64,000 nucleotides of DNA from Lachnobacterium bovis. GTDB taxonomy: Bacteria > Bacillota > Clostridia > Lachnospirales > Lachnospiraceae. The stretch is taken from the NCBI RefSeq assembly GCF_900111325.1, contig NZ_FOGW01000006.1, positions 79,626 through 143,625 of the forward strand, written 5' to 3'. The notes beneath the pieces were generated by a model. It was not told where the DNA came from. It saw only the letters and a program-made list of their open reading frames with translations, and ran no database searches. This document shows positions 25,963-35,157 of this stretch, in pieces. How positions within the stretch are numbered: position 1 is the stretch's first letter; each line of letters begins with the position of its first letter. The position numbers and the translations under genes are program-made.

Positions 25963-25986
25963 AATACAAGTTTGAGAGGCTAAAAA

Positions 25987-26985
25987 ATGGAAAAGAGAGT
26001 TATTTCAACAAAAATACAAGAAGAGGATGTAAAAATTGAAAAAACTCTTAGACCACAGACATTAGATGATTATGTGGGACAAGAGAAAATAAAAAATAAT
26101 TTAAAAATATATATTGAAGCTGCAAAACAACGTGGAGAGGCACTAGATCATGTTTTATTTTATGGCCCTCCAGGTTTAGGTAAAACTACATTAGCGAACA
26201 TTATTGCAAATGAAATGGGTACAAATATCAAAGTTACTTCAGGTCCTGCAATTGCTAAACCAGGTGAAATGGCTGCTATTTTAAATAATCTTTCAGAAGG
26301 AGACGTCTTGTTTGTGGATGAAATTCATAGATTGAATAAGCAAGTCGAAGAAGTTTTGTATCCTGCAATGGAAGATTTTACAATTGATGTTGTTATTGGT
26401 AAAGGAGAATCAGCTAGATCAATTCGTTTAGAATTACCTCATTTTACTTTGGTTGGAGCAACTACAAGGGCAGGTATGCTTTCAGCACCATTAAGAGATA
26501 GATTTGGTGTTGTAAGTCATATGGAATATTATAATGTTGATGAATTAAAATCTATTATAATTGCTTCTGCTTCGAAATTAGAAGTAGGGATTGATGAAGA
26601 AGGAGCTTTTGAGTTGGCAAGACGATCAAGAGGTACACCTAGATTAGCGAATCGTTTGCTTAAAAGAGTAAGAGATTTTGCAGAGGTTAAATATGATGGA
26701 ATTATCACATATGATGTTGCAACGTTTGCACTAGATTTATTAGAAGTTGATAAATATGGTCTAGATAAAAATGACAGAAATATTTTAATGACAATAATAG
26801 AAAAATTTAGTGGAGGTCCAGTTGGAATAGAGACATTAGCTGCATCATTAGGTGAAGATTCAGGAACTATTGAAGATGTTTATGAACCATATCTTGTAAA
26901 GAATGGCTTTATAGTTAGAACACCTAAAGGTCGTGTTGCAACGGATTTAGTGTATGAACACTTTGGTATTGAAAGATGTTGTTAA
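25987..26985 (+). CDS. ruvB: Holliday junction branch migration helicase RuvB
   Basis: 332 residues. AAA+ motor that drives branch migration. Walker A is GPPGLGKTTLA, Walker B VLFVDEIHRL, sensor 1 LVGATTRAG and sensor 2 with GTPRLANRLLKRVRD. A C-terminal winged helix ends with RTPKGRVATDLVYEHFG. Ribosome site GAGAGGC. Forms RuvAB with the upstream product. Confidence 0.97.
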   Translation: MEKRVISTKIQEEDVKIEKTLRPQTLDDYVGQEKIKNNLKIYIEAAKQRGEALDHVLFYGPPGLGKTTLANIIANEMGTNIKVTSGPAIAKPGEMAAILNNLSEGDVLFVDEIHRLNKQVEEVLYPAMEDFTIDVVIGKGESARSIRLELPHFTLVGATTRAGMLSAPLRDRFGVVSHMEYYNVDELKSIIIASASKLEVGIDEEGAFELARRSRGTPRLANRLLKRVRDFAEVKYDGIITYDVATFALDLLEVDKYGLDKNDRNILMTIIEKFSGGPVGIETLAASLGEDSGTIEDVYEPYLVKNGFIVRTPKGRVATDLVYEHFGIERCC

Positions 26986-27026
26986 TTTAATACATATTAA
27001 CATAATTAATTAAATCTAGATTCAAA

Positions 27027-27055
27027 TATATCACATATTATTTATATGTGATATA
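27027..27055. promoter_or_regulatory. 12-bp perfect inverted repeat over the zapA promoter, candidate operator
   Basis: TATATCACATAT (27027-27038) and ATATGTGATATA (27044-27055) form a perfect palindrome with a 5-base centre. It overlaps the extended -10 element at 27049-27057. The geometry suits a dimeric repressor. No regulator is encoded next to it. Confidence 0.5.
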
Positions 27056-27057
27056 AT
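27049..27057 (+). promoter_or_regulatory. Extended -10 promoter of zapA
   Basis: TGATATAAT, a TGN plus TATAAT match, lies 80 bases before the zapA start. No consensus -35 is visible. Confidence 0.5.
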
Positions 27058-27137
27058 TGTTTAAGAAAATTTTTTTAACAAGTATATCAAATAATGTTAA
27101 TGTTAAATCAAATAAAATATTAGTTTGGGGGAATAAT

Positions 27138-27566
27138 ATGTCAGCAAAAACAAGTGCAGAAGTAGTTATTGGCGGAAAAGTTTATACTTTATGTGGTTAC
27201 GAAGAGGAGGAATATCTTCAAAAGGTAGCTATTTATATCAATAATAAGATACAAGAATTAGAAGAAAATGAAGATATTAAAAGACTTTCAAATCAAATGA
27301 AATCTACATTATTAGAATTAAATATTGCAGATGATTACTTTAAAGCCAAAGATTTAGCACAAAAGTTAGAAAACAATATGGAAGCAAAAGAGAAAGAAGT
27401 ATACGATTTAAAACATATTTTAATTTCAAATCAAAAGAAATCTGATGAAGATAAAGAAACAATCAAGAGATTACAAGCAGAAAATAAAGAGCTCTTGTTA
27501 AATAAAGAACGTTTAGAGAAAGCTCTAGAAGAGCAACTTTTAGATAATGAAAATCAAAATGATTAA
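27138..27566 (+). CDS. zapA: Cell division protein ZapA
   Basis: 142 residues from the ATG at 27138, behind GGGGGAA; the frame is open upstream to 27057 but that part overlaps the promoter. The ZapA domain shows AEVVIGGKVYTLCGYEEEEYLQKVA, with the IGGK..T core. A long C-terminal coiled coil (about 60-142) is rich in Lys and Glu. ZapA bundles FtsZ filaments at the septum. The extended coiled coil is longer than in B. subtilis ZapA (85 residues). Confidence 0.82.
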   Translation: MSAKTSAEVVIGGKVYTLCGYEEEEYLQKVAIYINNKIQELEENEDIKRLSNQMKSTLLELNIADDYFKAKDLAQKLENNMEAKEKEVYDLKHILISNQKKSDEDKETIKRLQAENKELLLNKERLEKALEEQLLDNENQND

Positions 27567-27636
27567 TGTTTAAATTAAAATATGTTTTATCAATTCGTAA
27601 ACACTTTTCTTATATTTATGAGGTGAAAATTTTATA

Positions 27637-29883
27637 ATGAATAGAAACAGGATGGAACTATTAGCACCAGCTGGTTCACTTGAAATCTTTAAGGCAGTTA
27701 TCAGGGCAGGTGCTGATGCTGTATATGTTGGAGGAAGCGCTTTTGGAGCAAGAGCTTATGCCAATAATTTCTCGCAGGAAGAAATGTTTGAAGCAATAGA
27801 TTATGCTCATGTACGTGATAGAAAAGTGTATATGACGGTTAATACATTAATGAAAAATAAGGAACTTAATGAGAAATTAATTGACTTTTTAGAACCTTAT
27901 TATGAGCATGGTTTAGATGCAGTTATTGTGCAGGACTTAGGAGCAATTAGTCTTATAAGGGAGAATTTTCCTGATTTGCCAATACATGCAAGTACTCAGA
28001 CAACAGTGACAGGTGTAGATGGTGCTAAATTTATGAAAAATTTAGGCGTAACTAGAGTTGTAACTGCTAGAGAAATGAATTTAGAAGAAATAAAACGAAT
28101 TCAAGATGAGGTGGGCGTTGAAATTGAAACATTTGCACATGGTGCACTATGTTATTGTTATTCAGGACAATGCTTATTAAGTAGCATGTTAGGAGGTCGT
28201 AGTGGTAATAGAGGACGTTGTGCTCAGCCATGTAGACTTCCATATTCCGTTTTAGACAGTAAAAAAGAAGTATATTTAAATGAAAAATTTGTACTTAGTC
28301 CAAAGGATCAGGCTTTAATAGAATATTTACCACAAATGATAGAATCAGGCGTTTTTTCATTAAAAATCGAAGGTCGAATGAAACAAGTTACATATGCAGC
28401 AGGTGTGGTTTCAATTTATAGAAAATATCTAGATAAAGCGATTGAGTGCATAGAAAATAATGATATTTTATCATATAAAGTTAGCAAAGAAGATTATCAA
28501 ATGTTATCCGATTTTGGAAATCGTTGTGGTTTTACAGATGGTTATCTTAGAGAACATAACGGAAAAGATATGATTACATTATCAAAACCAAATCATGAGA
28601 AAACAAAAGGTGTTTTACAAGATATGGTTATTGAAAAATATGTTGATGCTGAACAATATATTCCAATTAGGGGACAGCTTATTTTGCATAAGGAATCAGA
28701 AGCTATTTTAGAAGTTTCAAAAGATGATGTCGTTGTAAAAATTAGTGGAAATGTAGTTGATAGAGCGCAAAATAGACCACTTTTAGAAGAAGATGTACGT
28801 AAAAGAATGTGCAAAACAAAAGATACACCATTTCATTTTGAAACAATAAAAATAGATATGGATGATGATATTTTTGTGCCTAATGGAGCTTTAAATCATT
28901 TAAGACGCGATGCTTTAAATTGTTTAAAAGACAAGTTATTACAAAATAAGGCTGAAAGAATTGATTTAGAAAAGGTAGCTTATAATACAAAATTAACTAA
29001 GACAGATTATTGTAATGAAAGTAAATGCAATGAAATATTTAATAAAAATTCTGTTATCTGTTCAATTGAAAGTAGAACAATGTTAGAATCAGTCATAAAT
29101 AATAAAATTGTTTCAGAAGTTTATTTAGAAAGTGTTGCATATAACAAAAATAATTTATTAGCTGATATTAGAGAAGATATTTGTAAGCTTAGAAAAAGTG
29201 ATAAAAAAGCTTATTTTGTTTTGCCAGCAATATATAGATATAACACTTCTAAATTATATGTTGATATTATAAAGAGTCTTGTAGATATGGATATAGATGG
29301 ATTTGTTGTAAAAAACTATGAGGAATTTGAATATATCTGTGATTTGAGAAGAACTTTAAAGAGTGGTTTTAAAGTGATTTTAGATCATAACATGTATACA
29401 TATAATGATAATGCGACAAAAGAATTTAATAACTTAGGGGCTGATATTGTTACTGTTCCAATAGAATTAAATAAAAGAGAAATAGCTCAAAGATTTAATG
29501 ATAATTCGGAGATGATAATTTATGGTTATTATGCTCTTATGACGTCGGCGCAATGTGTTAAGAAGACAACATTAGGTTGTGATAAAAACAAAACGGTGAC
29601 ATTTTTAAAGGACAGATATAATAAGTTGTTTCCTGTAAAAAATTATTGTGATGAATGCTACAATGTGATTTACAATACTTTACCGGTCTATCTTTTAGAT
29701 AAGCTTGATGAGTTACAAAAAATGAATATCCGTAGAGTAAGACTAAATTTCACTATTGAATCACAAAAAGAAATAACTAAAATTTTAAATGATGTAGAAA
29801 AGCGATTAATTGATTTTTCTGCTAAAGATGATATTAGTGTTACAGATTTTACAAGAGGGCACTATAAAAGAGGAGTTGAATAA
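27637..29883 (+). CDS. U32-family peptidase-like protein
   Basis: 748 residues. The N-terminal U32 domain starts with MELLAPAGSLEIFKAVIRAG, followed by DAVYVGG and the HGALCYCYSGQCLLSS segment. Cysteines in GRCAQPCRLPY may bind an iron-sulfur cluster. The DUF3656-like middle region follows, and a second, weaker barrel half with further Cys (CDECYNV) near the end. U32 proteins include the rRNA/tRNA hydroxylation factors RlhA and TrhP, so an RNA-modification role is at least as likely as proteolysis. Precedes the FtsW-type gene by 2 bases. Confidence 0.85.
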   Translation: MNRNRMELLAPAGSLEIFKAVIRAGADAVYVGGSAFGARAYANNFSQEEMFEAIDYAHVRDRKVYMTVNTLMKNKELNEKLIDFLEPYYEHGLDAVIVQDLGAISLIRENFPDLPIHASTQTTVTGVDGAKFMKNLGVTRVVTAREMNLEEIKRIQDEVGVEIETFAHGALCYCYSGQCLLSSMLGGRSGNRGRCAQPCRLPYSVLDSKKEVYLNEKFVLSPKDQALIEYLPQMIESGVFSLKIEGRMKQVTYAAGVVSIYRKYLDKAIECIENNDILSYKVSKEDYQMLSDFGNRCGFTDGYLREHNGKDMITLSKPNHEKTKGVLQDMVIEKYVDAEQYIPIRGQLILHKESEAILEVSKDDVVVKISGNVVDRAQNRPLLEEDVRKRMCKTKDTPFHFETIKIDMDDDIFVPNGALNHLRRDALNCLKDKLLQNKAERIDLEKVAYNTKLTKTDYCNESKCNEIFNKNSVICSIESRTMLESVINNKIVSEVYLESVAYNKNNLLADIREDICKLRKSDKKAYFVLPAIYRYNTSKLYVDIIKSLVDMDIDGFVVKNYEEFEYICDLRRTLKSGFKVILDHNMYTYNDNATKEFNNLGADIVTVPIELNKREIAQRFNDNSEMIIYGYYALMTSAQCVKKTTLGCDKNKTVTFLKDRYNKLFPVKNYCDECYNVIYNTLPVYLLDKLDELQKMNIRRVRLNFTIESQKEITKILNDVEKRLIDFSAKDDISVTDFTRGHYKRGVE

Positions 29884-29885
29884 TA

Positions 29886-31295
29886 ATGGAACATTTAGTG
29901 ATGCTGCTTTCAAAGTATGTAATGATTTTTGTATTTCTTATGTACACATTTGAATGCTTTCATGTTTTTAGATATACAAATAATAAAGAAAAGCAAAGCT
30001 CAGTATATAAAAAGCAAAGAAGAAAAATTTTTATATTACATTTCTTGGGCTTTTTAGTGATTTTTATATCGACATTAAATCCATTTATTATTGGATTTTA
30101 TTTGATGCAATTAGTATTATTTAATGGTATTTTTTTGATTTATAAACTTTTTTACAAAAAAGCATCAGAGTTATTGTTAAATAATATGTGTATGTTTTTG
30201 AGTATTAGTTTTATTATTCTAACAAGAATATCAGTTGAAAAGGCAGTGAAGCAATTTTTTATCTTACTAGTTTCTGCGTGCTTTTCACTTTTAATACCGT
30301 TAACAATTAGAAATGTAAAATTTTTTCGTAAGTTCACATGGCTATACGCAGCGGTTGGATTAGTAGCTTTACTCGTTATATTATTAGCAGGTAGAACAAG
30401 TTATGGTGCTAAATTATCTGTTTCAATATTAGGATTTTCATTTCAAGCATCGGAATTTGTAAAAATTTCATTTGTTTTTTTCATTGCATCAATGTTGGAA
30501 AAAGGTGTGGATCGAAAAAAAATGATTATTACAACCTCAATAGCGGCATTACATGTATTGGTGTTGATTGCATCGAAGGATTTGGGAAGTGCGTTTATTT
30601 TCTTTATGACGTATACAATGATGATTTATGTTGCAACTGAAAATGAATTATATCTATTGGGAGGATTTGTTTCTACTTTTTTAGGCTTATTCGTTGCTTC
30701 GCAATTGTTTAATCATGTTAAACAAAGAGTAGTTGCTTGGCAAAACCCACTCAGTGTAATTGATAAAGAAGGATATCAAATATGTCAATCATTATTTGCA
30801 ATAGGTACAGGAGGCTGGTTTGGCCTAGGATTGTGTCAAGGAAGACCAGATAAAATTCCGGTTGTTGTTCAGGATTTTATTTTTGCAGCAATATCAGAAG
30901 AATTAGGTGGAGTTTTTGCGTTATGCATAATAATGGTTTGCATAAGTTGTTTATTAATGATTTTAAATATATCCATTGAAATGAAGGATTCATTTTACCA
31001 AATGGTGGCATTAGGCTTAGGTACAACGTATGCAATCCAAGTGTTTTTGACTATTGGTGGAGTCACTAAGTTTATTCCATCAACAGGTGTAACTTTGCCA
31101 TTATTAAGTTATGGTGGAAGTTCATTGCTTTCGACTATGATAATATTTGGTATAATTCAAGGATTATATATAATTCATTATGACAGATATATAGACAAGA
31201 ATGACAAAGGTGGAGGAACCAAAAAAGTATTAAAGCCATTTGATGGAGGTGAAGTTTCAGGTGAGTCTAAATATACACTTGAAGAATATGATTAA
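29886..31295 (+). CDS. FtsW/RodA/SpoVE-family peptidoglycan polymerase
   Basis: 469 residues, about ten membrane helices. SEDS-family motifs are present: FVFFIASMLEKG, ASKDLGSAFIFFMTY, GGWFGLGLCQGRPDKIPVV and STGVTLPLLSYGGSSLLSTM. SEDS proteins are peptidoglycan glycosyltransferases that work with a class B PBP. The PBP gene starts inside this gene's last 35 bases, so the two probably form a cognate pair. Whether it acts in division, elongation or sporulation cannot be told from sequence alone. The N-terminal 100 residues are more divergent. Confidence 0.88.
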   Translation: MEHLVMLLSKYVMIFVFLMYTFECFHVFRYTNNKEKQSSVYKKQRRKIFILHFLGFLVIFISTLNPFIIGFYLMQLVLFNGIFLIYKLFYKKASELLLNNMCMFLSISFIILTRISVEKAVKQFFILLVSACFSLLIPLTIRNVKFFRKFTWLYAAVGLVALLVILLAGRTSYGAKLSVSILGFSFQASEFVKISFVFFIASMLEKGVDRKKMIITTSIAALHVLVLIASKDLGSAFIFFMTYTMMIYVATENELYLLGGFVSTFLGLFVASQLFNHVKQRVVAWQNPLSVIDKEGYQICQSLFAIGTGGWFGLGLCQGRPDKIPVVVQDFIFAAISEELGGVFALCIIMVCISCLLMILNISIEMKDSFYQMVALGLGTTYAIQVFLTIGGVTKFIPSTGVTLPLLSYGGSSLLSTMIIFGIIQGLYIIHYDRYIDKNDKGGGTKKVLKPFDGGEVSGESKYTLEEYD

Positions 31296-32748
31296 AAAAA
31301 ATGATGATACGAATGAAACAGTCACTAAAAAGAAAAAAACAAACAGGCAGTATACAGTTGTTATGTATGTTTTCTTTTTTATGTTTTTGTGTTTAATGGG
31401 ATATTTTTTATATTTTCAAATTGTTTTGAGCGAAAAATATGTAAATTGCCCATATAATTCACTACAAAATATTGTGGCAGAACGCGTAGATAAGGGAAAA
31501 ATACTAACAAGTGATGGAAAAGTATTAGCTGAGACACAAATTTTAAGCAATGGTGAACGAAGAAGAGTTTATCCATATGACAATTTATTTGCACACGTTG
31601 TTGGCTTTAATTCACATGGAAAATCTGGATTAGAAGGCAAGGAAAATACGAAACTGACAAAAACACATGATATTATGTTTAATCAGTTATATAATGAGGT
31701 TACACAGAAAAAAAATAAAGGTGATAATATAGTCACAACTTTAGATTATGATGTGCAAAAATTGGCTTATGACGGATTAGGCAATTATGACGGCTCAGTT
31801 ATAGTTATGCAGCCATCTACTGGAAAGATTTTAGCAGTTGTTTCAAAACCGGATTTCAATCCAAATTTAATAGATGAACAATGGAAAAATTTGGTGGAAA
31901 GTTCGGATTCTGTTTTATATAATAGAGCAACACAAGGAAAATACACACCAGGTTCTGTATTTAAGATTTTTACTACATTAGAATATTATAATGAGAATAA
32001 GATGTCGTACAATGAATTTAAGTATCGTTGTAGAGGTGGAGAGGCTGCATCAAACGGATATATTTTGCATGACGCAGGAAACGAAAGACACGGTTTAGTA
32101 AATTTAAAAAGTGCTTTTGCAGAATCATGTAATTCAGCATATGCTAACATAGCAAAGGGATTAGATGCTAAGAAATTTAGTAGCTTTTGTAATAAAATGC
32201 TCTTTGGTAAAGATTTACCATTGAATTTAGAAACATCAAAAAGTAAATTTTTATTTAAAAGTACTGATTCTGACTTTATTAAAATGAGTACAGGAATTGG
32301 TCAAGGAAAAACTTTAGTTTCACCACTTCATATGGTCTTGGTGGCTAGTGCAATTGACAATAATGGTGTTCTTATGAAACCATATCTAGTTGACAAAGTA
32401 CAAAATCCTTCAGGCGATGTAGTAACGGAGAATAAACCTCAAAGCTATAAAAAATTATTAGATATAGATCAGGCAGAATTAATGCAAAATTATATGCAAG
32501 AAGTTGTAAAATCGGGTACAGCGACTAGATTAAGAGGACAATCATATCAGTGTTTTGGAAAAACAGGTACAGCACAGATAGCTGATTCAGTAGATACAAC
32601 GAATGCGTGGTTTGTCGGATATGGTAAGAAAGAAGGATATGAAGACATAGCTGTAGCTGTTGTTGTCGAGAAGTCTGGTTATGGCAGTAAATATGCCATT
32701 CCAGTTGCAAAAAAAATATTTGATAAGTATTTTAATACAAAAAATTAA
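31261..32748 (+). CDS. Class B penicillin-binding protein (transpeptidase)
   Basis: 495 residues from GTG 31261, which has GGAGGTGA 8 bases upstream; the ATG at 31288 has no ribosome site. A cytoplasmic Lys-rich tail and one membrane helix (about 35-58) precede the extracytoplasmic part. Active-site motifs are Ser232 in TPGSVFK, SCN at 289-291 and KTG at 434-436. The dimerisation region is short, as in the PbpA-like clostridial group. It cross-links peptidoglycan together with the upstream SEDS protein, whose gene it overlaps. Confidence 0.9.
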   Translation: MSLNIHLKNMIKKNDDTNETVTKKKKTNRQYTVVMYVFFFMFLCLMGYFLYFQIVLSEKYVNCPYNSLQNIVAERVDKGKILTSDGKVLAETQILSNGERRRVYPYDNLFAHVVGFNSHGKSGLEGKENTKLTKTHDIMFNQLYNEVTQKKNKGDNIVTTLDYDVQKLAYDGLGNYDGSVIVMQPSTGKILAVVSKPDFNPNLIDEQWKNLVESSDSVLYNRATQGKYTPGSVFKIFTTLEYYNENKMSYNEFKYRCRGGEAASNGYILHDAGNERHGLVNLKSAFAESCNSAYANIAKGLDAKKFSSFCNKMLFGKDLPLNLETSKSKFLFKSTDSDFIKMSTGIGQGKTLVSPLHMVLVASAIDNNGVLMKPYLVDKVQNPSGDVVTENKPQSYKKLLDIDQAELMQNYMQEVVKSGTATRLRGQSYQCFGKTGTAQIADSVDTTNAWFVGYGKKEGYEDIAVAVVVEKSGYGSKYAIPVAKKIFDKYFNTKN

Positions 32749-32752
32749 TTAT

Positions 32753-32781
32753 TTGCCTATTAAGTGAAAGTAAGATATACT
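32753..32781 (+). promoter_or_regulatory. Sigma-A promoter upstream of the small conserved gene at 32814
   Basis: TTGCCT (32753-32758), 17-base spacer, TATACT (32776-32781), 32 bases before the start codon. Confidence 0.6.
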
Positions 32782-32813
32782 TAGTTATATATAATGAAAA
32801 GTAGGAGAAGAGG

Positions 32814-33143
32814 ATGAGATGGTATAATAATCTATATATTAGTCCATCAGCAAAGAAAAAATCAAAAAAAATAATTTGGAAGATAAAACATAAAGCAGGT
32901 TTAATTAATGTATATGTGATTACTTTAGCATCAAATTCAAGTAATTTACTTGATATAATTCCATCAGGTGATCTGTTGTTTTTATCATATCCAAGAGAAA
33001 ATGTAAAAGTTTTAGGAATTGCAAAGGGATATACGGAAGCATTAGAATTATCATGCAAAATTGTAAAAGAAGTATACGAGAATACTGGTAAGTTTGATGT
33101 ACACAATTATTTTAAAAATTCCTTTAAGGAGGTCAGCAGATGA
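32814..33143 (+). CDS. Hypothetical protein, conserved-looking, preceding DUF2953 gene
   Basis: 109 residues. I do not recognise a domain. The N-terminal part is basic (SPSAKKKSKKIIWKIKHK) and is followed by hydrophobic strands (LINVYVITLA) and IPSGDLLFLSYPRENVKVLGIAKG, with a helical C-terminus. No signal peptide or membrane segment. GTAGGAGAAGAGG precedes the ATG, and the gene overlaps the next by 4 bases, so expression as a pair is well supported. Function unknown. Confidence 0.75.
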   Translation: MRWYNNLYISPSAKKKSKKIIWKIKHKAGLINVYVITLASNSSNLLDIIPSGDLLFLSYPRENVKVLGIAKGYTEALELSCKIVKEVYENTGKFDVHNYFKNSFKEVSR

Positions 33144-34138
33144 GCTTCTTATTGATATTAAAATTTTTACTTAAACTGATAATTATATTATTATGTTTAG
33201 TAGTGTTTGTTACTGTTTCGGTTCTATTTTACCCTATTAGATATAAAATTAAGGGAAAAGTAGATACTGAAAATAATAATATATGTGTTGATGGAAAGGT
33301 AACATGGTTGTATCACATAGTGAGTGTCTTTTTTCATGTGAAGGAAGTTGATATAAAAAATTTTGACACGGATGTTTATTTGAAAATATTTTTCAAAAAA
33401 AAATATTTTTTTTCAACAGAAGATTTAGAAGAAAAAACAGAGGATTTAAAAGAAAATAAAGAAGTTTTAAAAGAACCCAAAGAGGATTCAGAAAATTCAA
33501 AAAAATTTGAAGAAAATTCAGAAGAAGAAATTGAATCTTCTGTAACAACAGAAAAAAATGTAAATGATAATGAAAGTTTACAATACAAAACTGATGTGCA
33601 AAATGTAAATGAAGCACAAAATGAAAAAAAGGTAAATCTAGTTACAAAAGTAAAGAAGATATTTAGCAATATACTAGGATTTCTTAAGAGAATAAAATAC
33701 AAATTTAAAAGTTTTATCACGAATAAGAAAAACTCTTCAAATAAGAATACTAGTGCAGTTGGTAAATTATATAAAAAAATTAAAATGATATATAATGATT
33801 CTGATTTCAAGTATACATATGCTTTTTTAAAGGAAAAAATTATATTATTATTGAAAATAATTTGTCCTAAAAAAGTTAAGGGATTTGCTGAATTTTCTTT
33901 AGCTGAACCAGATAAAACAGCGTTAGTAACTTCATTTTTTACATTATTTCCAGTTTTTTATGCAAAGTCATTTCATATTTATCCAGACTTTAATGCTGAA
34001 AAAAAATATGTTTTGGCGGAATTTGAAATGAAAGGTAGTTTCATTCTTTTGAGTATTATTGTTTTATTGCTAAAGGTTTGGTTTAATAAAAAAGTAATGA
34101 AGTTTTTAGGTAAAATAAGAAGAGTGTATAATGCATAA
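33140..34138 (+). CDS. DUF2953 membrane-associated protein
   Basis: 332 residues. An N-terminal membrane helix (about 4-27) is followed by FYPIRYKIKGKV, typical of DUF2953. A segment at about 93-155 is low-complexity and almost entirely Glu, Lys, Asn and Ser. The C-terminal domain includes KKVKGFAEFSLAEPDKTALV and FPVFYAKSFHIYPDF and ends in a second membrane helix. In Clostridia such genes commonly lie next to gerW, as here, and have been linked to sporulation only by context. Ribosome site AAGGAGG. Confidence 0.8.
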   Translation: MSFLLILKFLLKLIIILLCLVVFVTVSVLFYPIRYKIKGKVDTENNNICVDGKVTWLYHIVSVFFHVKEVDIKNFDTDVYLKIFFKKKYFFSTEDLEEKTEDLKENKEVLKEPKEDSENSKKFEENSEEEIESSVTTEKNVNDNESLQYKTDVQNVNEAQNEKKVNLVTKVKKIFSNILGFLKRIKYKFKSFITNKKNSSNKNTSAVGKLYKKIKMIYNDSDFKYTYAFLKEKIILLLKIICPKKVKGFAEFSLAEPDKTALVTSFFTLFPVFYAKSFHIYPDFNAEKKYVLAEFEMKGSFILLSIIVLLLKVWFNKKVMKFLGKIRRVYNA

Positions 34139-34194
34139 AATAATTGCTAAAATATAGGAGAATATATAAATAAAAAGGAAGCGGAGGAAGATAA

Positions 34195-34626
34195 ATGTCG
34201 GATAATTCATTTAATAATACTGTAGAATCTTTATTTAAGGGGATGGATAGCTTTATTTCAACTAAAACAGTTGTTGGAGATGCTATTCATATAGGAGATA
34301 CTATCATTTTACCTTTAGTTGATGTTTCATTTGGAGTTGCTGCAGGTGCTTTTTCTAAAAAGGAATCTGAGAGTGGTGCAGGTAGCATGGGTGGTAAGAT
34401 AATGCCTAGTGCTGTGCTAGTTATACAAAATGGAACTACTAAATTAGTAAATGTTAAGAATCAAGATGGAATTACAAAGATTTTAGATATGGTTCCGGAT
34501 TTTGTTAATAAATTTAATGAATCAAGAAAAAATAAAAATGATGCTGAAACCATTGACAATAAAGTAAATGAAGAAGCAAAGACGGAAATGGAAGATATTC
34601 TTTCAAAATCTGTAGAGGAAAAATAA
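34195..34626 (+). CDS. gerW: GerW (YtfJ)-family sporulation protein
   Basis: 143 residues. The core KTVVGDAIHIGDTIILPLVDVSFG and GAGSMGGKIMPSAVLVIQNG is characteristic of YtfJ/GerW, which in B. subtilis is a spore protein needed for L-alanine germination. A charged C-terminal tail follows. Ribosome site GGAGGA. The DUF2953 gene upstream is a usual neighbour. Family assignment is firm; the exact role here is inferred. Confidence 0.88.
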   Translation: MSDNSFNNTVESLFKGMDSFISTKTVVGDAIHIGDTIILPLVDVSFGVAAGAFSKKESESGAGSMGGKIMPSAVLVIQNGTTKLVNVKNQDGITKILDMVPDFVNKFNESRKNKNDAETIDNKVNEEAKTEMEDILSKSVEEK

Positions 34627-34631
34627 TAAAG

Positions 34632-34670
34632 AAAAGTCCCAAACAATAAAATGTTGTTTGGGACTTTTTT
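34632..34670 (+). terminator. Terminator after gerW
   Basis: AAAAGTCCCAAACAA (34632-34646) pairs perfectly with TTGTTTGGGACTTTT (34653-34667) over 15 bp and runs into T's to 34670. Confidence 0.93.
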
Positions 34671-34700
34671 GCAGATAAAAATTAATAAGCGATAAATATA

Positions 34701-34738
34701 CCAAAAAAGCTGCTAGATCATATTTCTAACAGCCTTCT
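34701..34738 (-). terminator. Terminator of rpmB
   Basis: On the minus strand GCTGTTAG (complement of 34726-34733) pairs with CTAGCAGC (complement of 34709-34716), followed by a T-run (complement of 34703-34708). Confidence 0.8.
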
Positions 34739-34753
34739 TAAAGGATATCATCA

Positions 34754-34939
34754 CTATGCTCTTTCAACTTTACCTGATCTTAAGCAAGAAGCACATACAT
34801 ATAACTTCTTAGATGCTCCATTAACTTTACAACTTACACGTTTGAGGTTAGATTTCCAAACTCTGTTTGATCTTCTATGAGAATGGCTAACTTGATTACC
34901 ATAATGAACGCCTTTTTCACAAACTGCACATTTTGCCAT
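34754..34939 (-). CDS. rpmB: Large ribosomal subunit protein L28 (bL28)
   Basis: 61 residues. Starts MAKCAVCEKGVHYGNQVSHSH and includes RVSCKVNG and VCASCLRSGKV. The two CxxC pairs form a zinc-ribbon, the C+ version of L28 that binds zinc. AAGGAGGTG precedes the ATG on the minus strand. Divergent from the asp23-DAK2-recG genes, the usual Firmicutes arrangement. A leader of about 70 nt precedes it. Confidence 0.97.
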   Translation of the reverse strand: MAKCAVCEKGVHYGNQVSHSHRRSNRVWKSNLKRVSCKVNGASKKLYVCASCLRSGKVERA

Positions 34940-35013
34940 GATATTGCACCTCCTTGCATCTCACTAAGTTTCACTATCGTCTATATCGGATAGTAAATAC
35001 TCACAACAAAAAT

Positions 35014-35042
35014 ATTTTATCAGATAGAGGGTATTAATGCAA
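35014..35042 (-). promoter_or_regulatory. Sigma-A promoter of rpmB
   Basis: Minus strand: TTGCAT (complement of 35037-35042), 17-base spacer, TAAAAT (complement of 35014-35019). The resulting leader contains a small hairpin, ACTATC with GATAGT, at about 34974-34995, which may be a control site for L28 synthesis. Confidence 0.65.
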
Positions 35043-35092
35043 GGAAAAAATTAAAATTTAAAGGAAAAAATATTTTGTTAATAAAAGAATGT

Positions 35093-35120
35093 TTGCTTTT
35101 TAGGAAAAATTAGGTATAAT
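35093..35120 (+). promoter_or_regulatory. Sigma-A promoter of the asp23-DAK2-recG unit
   Basis: TTGCTT (35093-35098), 16-base spacer, TATAAT (35115-35120), 37 bases before the asp23 start. Confidence 0.65.
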
Positions 35121-35157
35121 ATATTATAACTACGTCATAATTTCATGGAGGTAAGAT

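Noticed and set aside
33376..33810. Long minus-strand frame inside the DUF2953 gene
   Set aside because: It is the complement of the Glu/Lys low-complexity segment, giving a Phe/Ser-rich artefact.
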